Source: Spirogloea muscicola
Taxonomy: Eukaryota > Streptophyta > Zygnematophyceae > Spirogloeales > Spirogloeaceae
Direction: 5' to 3'
DNA: 64,000 nucleotides
Assembly: GCA_009602725.1 (NCBI GenBank)
Contig: WELB01000225.1
Coordinates: 127,302-191,301 of the forward strand
The position numbers were made by a program, and so were the translations under genes. This document shows, piece after piece, positions 44,376-54,902 of the stretch. Position 1 is the first letter of the stretch; each line of letters begins with the position of its first letter. The notes under the pieces were generated by a model. The model was not told the DNA's origin. It ran no database searches and saw only the letters and a list, made by a program, of their open reading frames with translations.

Positions 44376-45809
44376 TGTGAAACGTCCCCCCGTTTGAAGG
44401 AGCCAAACGGTCCAATTAACCGGCTTCACGCGCGCGGCTTCACGCGCGCCACACGCCAGTCACGCACTTCACGCGCCAGTCACGTGCGGCACGCGCTAGT
44501 CACGCACGGCACGCGCCAGTTCACAGGACTCGTATACTATTCGTCAGGATTGCGCCACGCGAGCCCGCACCTTGCGCGTCACGCGCCAGTCGTATCCCCA
44601 TTGTGCGGGTTCGCTCCTCCCGGGCCTTGGGCTACCCTCGTCACACCCTCGGTAGAGAAAAGAGATCGTGTATTAGAAAGAAATGTAGGCCAAATGGCCA
44701 GGTACAAAGGCAAGCACATCTAAAAATCTACATAACCTACAGCAGATTGACCCGCTCAATAACCACGGGTCAAAACATAAAGGTCACTACTCGATGCATG
44801 AATACTAGATGCCAGGAACGGAGCCCTTCTGCCACCTACTAGAGCTCGCCCAGCTTCTGCTCGGTAGAGTGGTGGCAGGTGGAACGCTATGAGTAGGAGG
44901 CCGAGTCCAGACTGCTCAGTCGGACCAGTGACGCCCAGAGAGATCATAGCCCTGCTTGCCTGCTGCCGCAGCCGCCGCCTCAGCTCTGCTGCTGCCGTCT
45001 GCTGCCCAGCCCGTCGTTGCAGCCCGTCAAAGTGGACATCGCCGGCTCTCCGTAAGTGCCAAGGTTGCGCCCCATCTGGGGCCAACTACGACTCCCAGAC
45101 CCTCTGTAAAGTCGCCGCCTCCGGCGGCGCCTCAGGGTAAGACTTTCGCTGTGCTACGTGATGCACTTGAGTGCACCATAAGCGTTGGCGCTCCACTATG
45201 TAGGGGGGTACTTCCTAAACCCCCTAGGTCCGAACTCAATAAGGACGTACTATCCCCTAACTGCGTGTATTGGGATCAGGACGTCACATTTTGTGTTAAG
45301 GCTAAGTGTTTTGCCAGACATTAGTCTGAGAGTCTGCTCAGCGGAAGCGCGGAATGCTGAGTCGTCTTTACCCAGTGAGCCAGCAGCGACCAACGCCGTT
45401 GATCGACTGCCTGATCCTTTGAGGAGGACCACCTGCTGCTAATCGCCTACGTTGAGGTGTGGCTTGCGCCTGCAGCCATTGTGTGGTAAACATTAGTCTT
45501 GTGGCCACCAAGCAGCGGTCGTGTGCATCGGTCTTGGTCATATCTGCGGCTTTCTGTCTGCCTGCTGTTTGGAGGTGTGGCTTAGCCCGCTGCTTTGCTT
45601 GCTCGCTCGCTGATGCACCATTCTTGCGATAACCTGTATTGCAGTATGCAGTGTGTGATATGCTGACTGCCGGAGCCTGTATCGATTTCTCAGTGTTCTT
45701 CGGACAGCATGGAGTCGCACACTTTCAGTGCGCGTCCTAGCTGTCCTCGGGAGGTTGAGCGGTCGGCTGCTGAGGCAGCGCTGCTGCAAAGCCAGCTGCT
45801 GAGGCATTG
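44376..45809 (+). mobile_element. Ty3-type 5' LTR (913 bp) and leader, inserted into the previous leader
   Basis: The LTR runs from TGTGAAACGTCCCCC (44376) to GACGTCACA (45288) and contains a CACGCGCCAGT minisatellite. The leader (45289-45809) is homologous to the leader of the next element (for example near 46500). The element is in turn cut at 45810. Confidence 0.75.
44425..44595 (+). repeat. Minisatellite in the LTR, CACGCGCCAGT-type
   Basis: Six to eight imperfect copies of a 14-16 bp unit built from GCACGCGCCAGTCAC. Such arrays expand by slippage and help to separate LTR subfamilies. Confidence 0.75.
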
Positions 45810-46929
45810 TGTGATGAACCAGCCGTCTGGCTAAGCCATATGGCTCTGTTGGCATTACATGACCGACTATTTGGGCTACGTGACCCGCCAGCTGGCGGGC
45901 TGGCTAGCCGGGCAAGTGGCCCGCCCGGGTGCGGACCCCGCCTGTCCGGAAATACCCCTCGCCAGGATACACCCGGTCAATGGAGGATCTTTGGCCTGCC
46001 GCAAGGCGGGCTATGGGGCGACCCGCTTGCACCCCTAGAGGGGGGGTGGCACGGGGAAGCACAAGGAGCCTTGGGAGCTGAGGCTCGATAATCAGTTCGA
46101 AGCAAGGAAGCCCAGGAGCAGCCTTGCTGTTGCTCGCCGCCGCAGCCGCCGCCGCACTCCACTGCAGGGCCTGCTGCGCCGGCCTGCGCCCAGGAGGTGG
46201 AGGCGCCGCCGGACAGCGACGCCTCATGGCCTGTCTTCCGCTGCGTTATGCGCTAGTGCTAGTGTGTAGTGGGTTGGCTTCTAAACCCCTACAGCCGAAC
46301 TCAGTAAGGACTGCTCTCTCTGTAGTATGTTATTATTGATATCAGCTTATGACTTCCTGATTGCGTGTATACAGCAGGTTCCTTACAATTTGGTATCAGA
46401 GGCGGTCTTGCATCCAACGAGCTTGTGAGGTCTTGTGCTCGCTGCTGATGATGCAAGGATCACCTTGATAAGCTGGCCTGACCTACGTCTGTTGGATTTT
46501 AAGTGCTTGCCAGACGTTGGTCCGTGGGACGGCTCCGCAGAAGCGCCGGGTGCGGAGTCATCCTTGCGCCGTGAGCCAGCAAGCAACGCCAGATTGCGGA
46601 CTGATCCTTGAGGACCACTTGCTGCGTTCGCATCCTTTGAGGTGTGGCTTGAGCTTGCAGCCTTTGTGTCGTAAGGTCAGTCGTGTGGCCAGCATGGATC
46701 GTGTGCATCGGTCTTGGTCACAACTGTGGCTGTCTGCCTGCCTGCTGATTGAGGTGTGAGGTTGCGCGCTGCCTTGCTTGCTCGCTCGCTGATGCACCAG
46801 TCCTGCGATGTCCTGTATTGCAGTATGGAGTGTGTGATTTGCTGACTGGCGGAGCTGAACTGATTCCTCAGTGTCCTTACGGACAGCATGGTGTCGCAAA
46901 CGTCTAGTGCGCGGCCAAGCCCTCCTCGG

Positions 46930-47075
46930 GAGGCAGAGCGGTCGGCTGTGGATGCAGCGGCTGCTGCGGAGCGGTCGGCTGCGGATGCAGCGGCTGCTCT
47001 GAGGCCGTCGGCTGTGGATGCAGCGGCTGCGGCAGAGCCAGTTGCTGCGGATGTAGTGGCTGCTGCGGGGCAAGC
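46930..47075 (+). repeat. Imperfect tandem repeats encoding Ala-rich gag segment
   Basis: Four or so imperfect copies of a GCGGTCGGCTGTGGATGCAG-type unit of 36-48 bp encode repeated S-A-V-D-A-A-A-A stretches at the start of gag. Confidence 0.7.
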
Positions 47076-50000
47076 CCTTGAGGGGGACGCCGAGCTGGGA
47101 GCCGTAGGTCACAAGGGTTTGTCGGCTGAGGAGGTGCAACGAATGGCCCTCCTCGTGCAGGATCTGGCAGCAACCCAGCCAACGTAGGACCAAGCCCAAC
47201 ACCGGCTCAATGCGAGGATCTGCGCGGAGCAGCGCGCCCTCCTCGTCCGGCAGCGCGCCGCAGAGCGGCATATGCAAGAGGTGGATGCCTCGTTGCATTC
47301 AATGCGCAAGAGCAACGGCCACCCGGAGCATGGACTTGCCCGGGCCCATGCACCCAGGCAGTTTTCTGCTCACGACGACCGGGGAGAGTAGCAGCCTGGC
47401 GCGATGAGATGGATGAGTGGTTCGTGTGTTCGCTCACGGACGCGGGAGCACGCGTGCGCCTCGCATCTACCTATCTCACAGGGGACCCCGGGAGTGGTGG
47501 GATACCCTAAAGAAGGGCTAAACGCCCGCGGAGTAGAATGACTAGGACTTGTTTTGCAGCTCGCTCTTGTCCACCGATGGTGATCTCCACGAGGAGCTGC
47601 GCGCCCGTGATGAGCTGGAGGCTCTCCGCATGCAGGGCGAAGGGAGCGAGGCCTATGTACGGCGCTTCCGTCTGCTGCTATCCAAGCTACGCAGCGAACT
47701 CATGAAGCCTGTTGACCAATGCCAGCGATCCAAGGCAGGACTGCCTAATCGTTATCGCGCTTTAGTCGTGGTGGACTTCGCGAAAGCGAAACAGCTCACG
47801 GACTTCACCAAGATGGTGTAGAACGCCAGCAAGGTGCTCAGCACGCCGAACCTTGCCGGTCCGAGCAAGCGTCCCCTGCTGGAGGCAGGTGGTTCTGATG
47901 TCAGACCGAGGCAAGAAGCAGTTCATCCCATGCCAGGGTTCAAACGCGCGTCCCCAAGGCGGCTTTTCCAAGCCGCGCGTGGAGGGAGCTGGATACTTCA
48001 AGTGCGGTGACAAGGGCCACCTGCTCAGGGACTGCCCGGCGGCATCTTCGAGGCCATGTGCACAGCGCCCGATGGGCCGGGACAAGGGCAGCTTCAAGAG
48101 GAAGGTTGAGTGCCTGACCCTTGCCTCTGAGAGCAATCTCATCCAGTCATATGCCTTGCGCTGAATGATCTTGCTGGCGTTGCTCGTCCGCCAACCGTGC
48201 CGGTTGTGCGCTCGATTCGTGCTTTGTTGCAAGGTCTGGAGGGCGGAGGGCCTCGATTTGTGTGAGCTGCCCACGATGACTTGCAAATGGCTGCTGATGT
48301 ATATCTGAGCTGGCCTGAGTGCCATCGCGCTGAATAAATGCTGTTCTTCATTGTGCCGCAGAAGCGCGGCGTGACTGATCGAGCTCCGCTGGTGATGTCG
48401 CTGTTGTGCTCGCATGAGGCGGGACACAGGCTCCTAAGGCGTAGCGTCGATGCCTCTCAGCGTAGGCCTTAACCGACCGCGGTCAGGGTCTATGTCGCAC
48501 CCCATTCCTTTAGTGTCCATAAGGGACACACTATGCTATTCGAAGGGCTGGTTGCTGTGGCACCAGCTATTATCCTCCTAGATTAAGGGGCCTCAGTGTC
48601 CTTTGTCAACAGGGATTTTGTGTGCGCCGTTGGCTTGCATTTGCAAGCAGATGGTCTGCCTAGCGTGACATTGGCCGATGGCCACCCCGCCGATGTGCTG
48701 GGTAAGTCCACGGTTCCCATTTGCATCCAACATCATAAAGCCGAGGTGCTTTGCTACGCTATGGCGTTGACCGTCGCATTTGATATGATATTGGGAGATG
48801 ACTGGCTTTGTGCCGCATCAGTATGCTTTGACTTTGAACGCCAGACTTGCATTGTACAACGTGACCTACGGCGCTTTGTCCTTTGCGAGCACCTTCCCTG
48901 TGCACCGCCGCTGGCGGCAGGGGCTTCCATTCAGCTGTCCGCCATGCAGATGAAGCGATTGATGCACAATAACACTTTGCAGATGGCATTTCTTGTGATG
49001 GTGGCGTTGAATGACGAGTCTAAGCCTGACTTTGTGTGTGAATGCTGCGGATTCACATGGCGGGGTTCTTGATAAGCTGCTGGAAGAATTTGCAGATGTA
49101 TTTCCCGACTTTCTTCCGGACGGTCTACCTCCTCACCGAGGTGTGGCTCATACAATCCCATTGGAGCCAGGCGCTCAACCGCCTTACCGTCCCATGTACC
49201 GGCTAAGCCCTCTCGGATTTCGAGAGATGCAATCCCAGGTCGAGGACCTGCTGGCGAAGGGCTACACTGAGCTCTCTCATTCGCCATACGGAGCACCCAA
49301 CCTCTTGTCAAGAAGAAAGATGGCACTCTAAGGATCTGCATTGACTATCGGGCTTTGAATAAGCTTACTATCATAAACCGATACCCATTACCTCGAACAG
49401 ATGATCTGTTCGATTGGTTTGCAGGGGCTGCTGTGTTTAGCTCCCTGACCTGGCAAGTAAGTACCATCAAATTCGAATTACGCCTGCAGATCTTCTGTAC
49501 GGCGTTCCGTACGCCGCTTGGGCATTTCACTTCAAGGTGCTGAGCTTTGGTTTAACCAATGCACCGGCTACATTCCAGGCGGTGATGTCAAGGGGCTTTG
49601 GCCCCCTGCTCTACTATTTTTGCTGGTTTACTTGGACGATATCCTGGTGTTCAGCAAAACGCCTGAGGATCCCGTGAGGCACCCACGCCAAGTGTTAAAG
49701 TTGCTGCGTGAGAATCAATAATATTCCAAGAGATCCAAGTGCGCATTTAAGCAGCCAGAGGTGACATACCTTGGGCATGTCGTGGGCAAAGACGGCAGAC
49801 GTGTCAATCCCACAAAGACTTCGGTCGTACGGGAGTCGCCTGTGCCACGGACTGTACCTGCATTGCGCTCCTTTTTAGGATTCGCAAACTACTTCCGTAA
49901 GTTCCTACAAGACTATGGGAACTTGGCACTTCGCCTTACGAAGCTGAATCGTAAGGACGTACCTTGGGCTTTGTCATGAATCGCGCCCTAGCCCGAGCTC

Positions 50001-50391
50001 GAGCCGGCGCCCCGCGCCCTAAGCCTAAATCCAGCCTAGTCAGCCCTAACCCTAATCTGGGCTCCTCTAGAGGGTTCCCGAGGGACCCCGGGCATGGGAA
50101 CGTCCTCCTGCAACTTCTAGATCTTTACAGAGGCCCTAGTGAGGCTAGGCTATATAAGGAGGGGGCCCCTCTTGGGACCCCATCTCCAGCAATCTGTATC
50201 CTGCCTGCTCACCTCTCGAGCACTCTGTACTCTTGCCCCTCCAGTAATCCAAGACGCCTTGTGCATCGTGCTTCCAGTCTCGTGATCCTCGCTTGCAGTC
50301 CAGCTCCGCGTCCTAAGGCCCCGGGCCTCCGCCCGCCGCCTTACATATTGCTGGAGATCCAACCTGCGAGCGAGCGCCGTGCCTTGCAAGT

Positions 50392-51381
50392 CATGGCAGC
50401 CCCGCGAGAGGTCACCTTGACCACTGACGACCTGAGCAAGCTGCAAGTCCTTGCCGAAAACGTGGTGGACCTACAAGGCTTTTCCGCACTGAGACCACCA
50501 CGAAGCTGGCAACGATCACGCACCTGCTTGAGCGGCTCACTGCAATACCCAGCCCCGACGCTCCACCTGTCCCGCCTGCGGCGCCTCTCCTCACTCGAGA
50601 CCTGCGCATCAACGACCCGGCGCCGTTTGAGGGCAAAAAGTCAGCCCTTCGTGACTTCGTGACACAAGTCAGGATGGCGGTGGCAGCTCAGCCATCTGTG
50701 CTCACCACCGAATACGCCAAATGCATCTACGCGGCTTCCTACCTTCGAGGCTCCGCGTTCCGATGGGTGCAGCCGCTGCTGGATCCCGTACTGCTGGATC
50801 TTCAACTCTTCCTTGGAGAACTTCGAAGGGTTTTTGGGGACCCGGATGAGGCGTCATCTGCGGAACGACAACTGGGCACCTTGCGTCAGACCACGTCAGC
50901 GGCGACCTACGCGTCGGACTTCATGCGAATCTGCACCTCACTCGACTGGAACGACTCGGCCCTCCGGTTTCACTTCTACAACGGCCTCAAGGACATGATC
51001 AAAGATGAGTTGTGCAAGGCCGACAAACCTACCTCCCTCGCTGAGTTGATGGAGCTTGCGATTCGCCTGGACAACCGTCTGCAAGAGCGCCGACTGGAAC
51101 GGCAACCACCTTCAGGTTCGCGTCCGCCCCCGCCGCGAGCGACCCAAGAGACACCACCGGCAACGCGTCCTTCGCCGATGGACATTGATGGAGTCAGGCC
51201 TCGTTTCCAGCCGCTAACTGCGGAGGAGAAGGAACGTCGTCGCAGTATGCGCTTGTGCCTCTACTGCGGAGAAGCAAATCACGTGGCCATCAACTGTCCC
51301 CGCAAGAGCAACCGAGGACGACTGTCTGCAACAACCCCCGTGGAAGAGCTCCAAACGGGAAACGATGGCGCCCAGGACTGA
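50392..51381 (+). CDS. Gag region of the young Ty3 element
   Basis: Capsid-type region with a C-terminal CCHC knuckle (CLYCGEANHVAINCP) near 51255-51300, after a proline-rich linker and a QRRLERQ-type basic stretch. It would package element RNA. It overlaps the start of pol by about 125 nt. The first part is in another register, so about one break may be present. Confidence 0.8.
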
Positions 51382-54300
51382 CAGGGAGGGCCTACCTGGG
51401 CGCTACCCGCACCTCTTCGCACGTTCGCTCGCGACAGCTCGTCATCGCCGTCAACCTGCACCAACATGGAGGAACGAGGATCCAAGCATTCGCTCTCATC
51501 GACAGTGGGGCCACGCACTCTTTCATCGACCGCGACTTTGCACGCCGGCATCACGTTCCCCTTCTAACCAAGGGGATCAGCTTGCCCTTGGAAGTCATCG
51601 ACGGACGGCCCATTGCTTCTGGCGACATCACCCAAGAGACCATCCCACTGTGCATGACAATTCCGGACTACGCCCACACGGAGCAGATTTGTCTCAACGT
51701 CACGACCCTTGGACATCAACCTGTTGTACTTGGCATCGACTGGCTACGTCAACACAACGTCGGCATCGACTGGCGGCGGCACCACCTGTCCTTCTGCTCA
51801 GAGTACTGCCAACAGTTTTGCCTCAAACAGAACTTGCCCTCAACCGCGACAGGAAGACACAACTCTCGACGTGCTCGCCCGCAACGGCGACCCCCTCACG
51901 GCATGATCGCGTCAACGACACAATGCGAAAAGATTCCTGCACCACACGGCGTCAAAGTGGACTCGTCAGCGCCCATCCCCAAGGAGTACCATGACTTCCT
52001 CGACGTCTTCTCCAAGCGAAAGGCTGACAGCCTTCCCCCTCACCGTGCCTACGACCACTCCATTCCATTGGTCCCCGACCGACAACCACCTTGGGGGCCC
52101 ATCTACTCCCTCTCGGAGGTGGAACTCAAGACTCTGAAGGCGTACCTCGAGGAGAGTCTCGCCAAGGGTTGGATCCGTCCATCCCATTCTCCGGCTGGGG
52201 CTCCAATCCTGTTTGTGAAAAAGAAGGACGGCACCTTACGGCCTTGCGTGGACTACCGCGCACTCAATGCCATCACCATCAAAGACCGGCATCCTCTCCC
52301 TCTGATCTCGGAGCTGTTGGACCGGGTACGAGATGCAAAGATCTTCACAGAAGTGGACTTGAGGAACGCTTACCAGTTGGTCCGGATCGCTTCGGGTGAG
52401 GAATGGAAGACGGCCTTCAGGACCCGCTATGGCCACTACGAGTACCTTGTGATGCCCTTTGGTCTCACAAATGCACCTGCGACGTTCCAGCGGTTCATGA
52501 ATGAGACCCTACGAGACTACCTTGACGACTTCTGCGTGGTGTACCTGGACGACATCCTCATCTTCTCTAAAACAATGGACGAGCATACCCATCATGTGCG
52601 TCAAATACTCGGCAAGCTTCGAAACGCGGGATTGTACGCTAAGGCGGAGAAGTGCGAGTTCCACGTGGAGGAAATCGAGTTTTTGGGCTACACCATCACC
52701 TCCCAAGGCGTTCACATGGCCCCAAGTAAGGTGGAAGCAGTCCTGGCATGGCCAACCCCGCAGACCCTTCGACACGTGCAACAATTCCTCGGTTTCGCCA
52801 ACTTCTACCGACGCTTCGTCAAGAACTACGCCCAAGTCACCATTCCGCTCACCGTGCTCACGCAACGTGGTACCAAGTTCCAGTGGACTCCAGCCGCTCA
52901 AACCGCATTTGATTTCCTCAAGAAGACTTTCGCTTCAGCGCCTGTCCTCTCCCATTTCGACCCTGCACGAGAGAGCATCGTGGAAACCGACGCGTCAGAC
53001 TACGCAATCGGCTGCATCCTGTCGCAACGGGACGACAAAAAGGTTCTGCATCCAGTGGCCTACTACAGTCGGAAACTCAATCCTGCGGAAATCAACTATC
53101 CCATCCATGATAAAGAGCTTCTTGCCATTGTCCAAGCTTTCAAGCACTGGCGCGCGTATCTAGAAGGCGCCTCCGCGACCATCCGGGTGTTCAGCGACCA
53201 CAAAAACCTTGTGTACTTCAACAATCTCAAACAACTCTCGCGCCGACAAGCTCGATGGGCGGAGTACCTGGCAGGTTTCGACTTCATCATCGAATATCGC
53301 CGAGGCAGCTCCCACGGGAAGGCGGACGCCCTCTCTCGCCGCCCCGACTATGAATCGGCATCCTCATCGGTCCAACCATGTCCAGTTCCTCTTCGTCTCT
53401 GCGCCACCTTCACATTCTCCAATCCACAATTGCATCAGCAAATCAAAACAGCCCAGCAACAAGATCCACAATGTCAGCTCTACATCAACCGTCTGCTCCA
53501 CCCCGCCTCTCCTTCTCCGGACGACCTCGCTTCCTACTCCCTCCACAACGGCCTCCTACTCTACAACAACCGGCTCTTCATCCCCAACTCGCTCCCCCTC
53601 AAGCTGCAGCTGCTGCGACAACACCACGACTCCCCACAAGCGGGACACTATGGACAATCGAAGACCCACGAGCAACTCTGTCGACACTACTTCTGGCCAG
53701 GCATGAGAGACTTCATCAACGAGTACGTGAAAACCTGCGACACTTGCAACAGGATCAAGACCCCTCGGCATGCCCCTTACGGACTCCTCCAGCCCTTACC
53801 CATTCCACGACGCCCTTGGGCTTCCATCTCCTGCGACTTCATCACGGATCTCCCCTTGTCTTCCGGCTATGACACCATCCTGGTGGTGGTGGACCGACTC
53901 ACCAAGATGGCGCACTTCATCCCATGCTGCAAGAAGGATCCGGCTCCTCACATCGCCCAGCTCTTCCTACACCATGTCTTCAAGCTCCATGGCTTCCCTT
54001 CGGACATCGTGAGCGATCGCGACCGCCTCTTCACCTCCCAGTTCTGGCGACACCTACTCAAGGCGTGCGGCATCCACAGTTCACTCTCTACTGCGCACCA
54101 CCCACAGTCGGACGGTCAAACCGAGCGAGTCAATCAAGTGCTGGAACAATACCTACGAGCCTACTGCTCCTACCAGCAAGACGACTGGGCACAACTCCTT
54201 CCCCTTGCAGAGTTCTCCTACAACAACTCGTTCCACGTATCCATCAAGCGGACCCCCTTCTACGCTAACTACGGCTACCACCCAGCGACCACCATTGCTC

Positions 54301-54902
54301 CCACCCGGGCGGATCTAGTACCTCACGCCGCCGACTACCTCCATGCATTGGCAGAGACGCAGACCCACCTCAAGACCGCTCTGCAGCAAGCGCAACAACT
54401 CCAGTCGCGCTACTACGACCAGCGCCATCTCCCGGCACCCGAGTACGCCCCCGGCGACAAGGTGTGGCTCCTCCGGCGCCACATCACGAGCTCCCGCCCT
54501 AACTCCAAGCTAGACTTCAAGCGGCTCGGCCCCTACCCTATCCTGGAGAAGGTTGGCCTGCGGGCTTACCGGCTTGACCTAGGACCTCGTGCGCGGCTCC
54601 ACAACGTCTTCCATGTGTGCCTCCTGGAGCCGTACGCCAGCAACACCTTCCCCGGCCGCCACCAAGCTCCCCCGCCTCCGGTCCGCGTGGATGGCGACGA
54701 CGAGTACGAGGTCGCGGCCGTCCTGAACTCCCGCTTCCACCGCGGGCGCCTGCAGTACCTCGTCCGGTGGCGGGGCTACGGCGCCAACGACGACACCTGG
54801 GAGCCTGCTTCGCACTTGGGGCACGCCCCGGCGGCAGTTCGCGAGTTCCACGCAGCACACCCCACCAAACTCAAGCCGACGGCCTCGGAGCGGCCATCCT
54901 AA
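51255..54902 (+). CDS. Pol polyprotein of the young Ty3 element (PR-RT-RH-IN-chromodomain)
   Basis: Open for 1215 codons. Order of domains: retropepsin (ALIDSGATHSFID, about residue 75), RT (VDYRALNAITIKDRHPLP; catalytic VVYLDDILIFS near residue 430), RNase H (ETDASDYAIGCILS), integrase with an HHCC zinc region (H-x-RHYFWPGM, CDTCNRIK) and core ending in HPQSDGQTERVNQVLE, a GPY/F-type linker (FKRLGPYPILEKVG) and a C-terminal chromodomain (YLVRWRGYGANDDTWEPAS). The chromodomain places it in the chromovirus clade, whose members often integrate into chromatin carrying particular histone marks. The frame looks whole; activity is not shown. Confidence 0.95.
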   Translation: MPLLRRSKSRGHQLSPQEQPRTTVCNNPRGRAPNGKRWRPGLTGRAYLGATRTSSHVRSRQLVIAVNLHQHGGTRIQAFALIDSGATHSFIDRDFARRHHVPLLTKGISLPLEVIDGRPIASGDITQETIPLCMTIPDYAHTEQICLNVTTLGHQPVVLGIDWLRQHNVGIDWRRHHLSFCSEYCQQFCLKQNLPSTATGRHNSRRARPQRRPPHGMIASTTQCEKIPAPHGVKVDSSAPIPKEYHDFLDVFSKRKADSLPPHRAYDHSIPLVPDRQPPWGPIYSLSEVELKTLKAYLEESLAKGWIRPSHSPAGAPILFVKKKDGTLRPCVDYRALNAITIKDRHPLPLISELLDRVRDAKIFTEVDLRNAYQLVRIASGEEWKTAFRTRYGHYEYLVMPFGLTNAPATFQRFMNETLRDYLDDFCVVYLDDILIFSKTMDEHTHHVRQILGKLRNAGLYAKAEKCEFHVEEIEFLGYTITSQGVHMAPSKVEAVLAWPTPQTLRHVQQFLGFANFYRRFVKNYAQVTIPLTVLTQRGTKFQWTPAAQTAFDFLKKTFASAPVLSHFDPARESIVETDASDYAIGCILSQRDDKKVLHPVAYYSRKLNPAEINYPIHDKELLAIVQAFKHWRAYLEGASATIRVFSDHKNLVYFNNLKQLSRRQARWAEYLAGFDFIIEYRRGSSHGKADALSRRPDYESASSSVQPCPVPLRLCATFTFSNPQLHQQIKTAQQQDPQCQLYINRLLHPASPSPDDLASYSLHNGLLLYNNRLFIPNSLPLKLQLLRQHHDSPQAGHYGQSKTHEQLCRHYFWPGMRDFINEYVKTCDTCNRIKTPRHAPYGLLQPLPIPRRPWASISCDFITDLPLSSGYDTILVVVDRLTKMAHFIPCCKKDPAPHIAQLFLHHVFKLHGFPSDIVSDRDRLFTSQFWRHLLKACGIHSSLSTAHHPQSDGQTERVNQVLEQYLRAYCSYQQDDWAQLLPLAEFSYNNSFHVSIKRTPFYANYGYHPATTIAPTRADLVPHAADYLHALAETQTHLKTALQQAQQLQSRYYDQRHLPAPEYAPGDKVWLLRRHITSSRPNSKLDFKRLGPYPILEKVGLRAYRLDLGPRARLHNVFHVCLLEPYASNTFPGRHQAPPPPVRVDGDDEYEVAAVLNSRFHRGRLQYLVRWRGYGANDDTWEPASHLGHAPAAVREFHAAHPTKLKPTASERPS

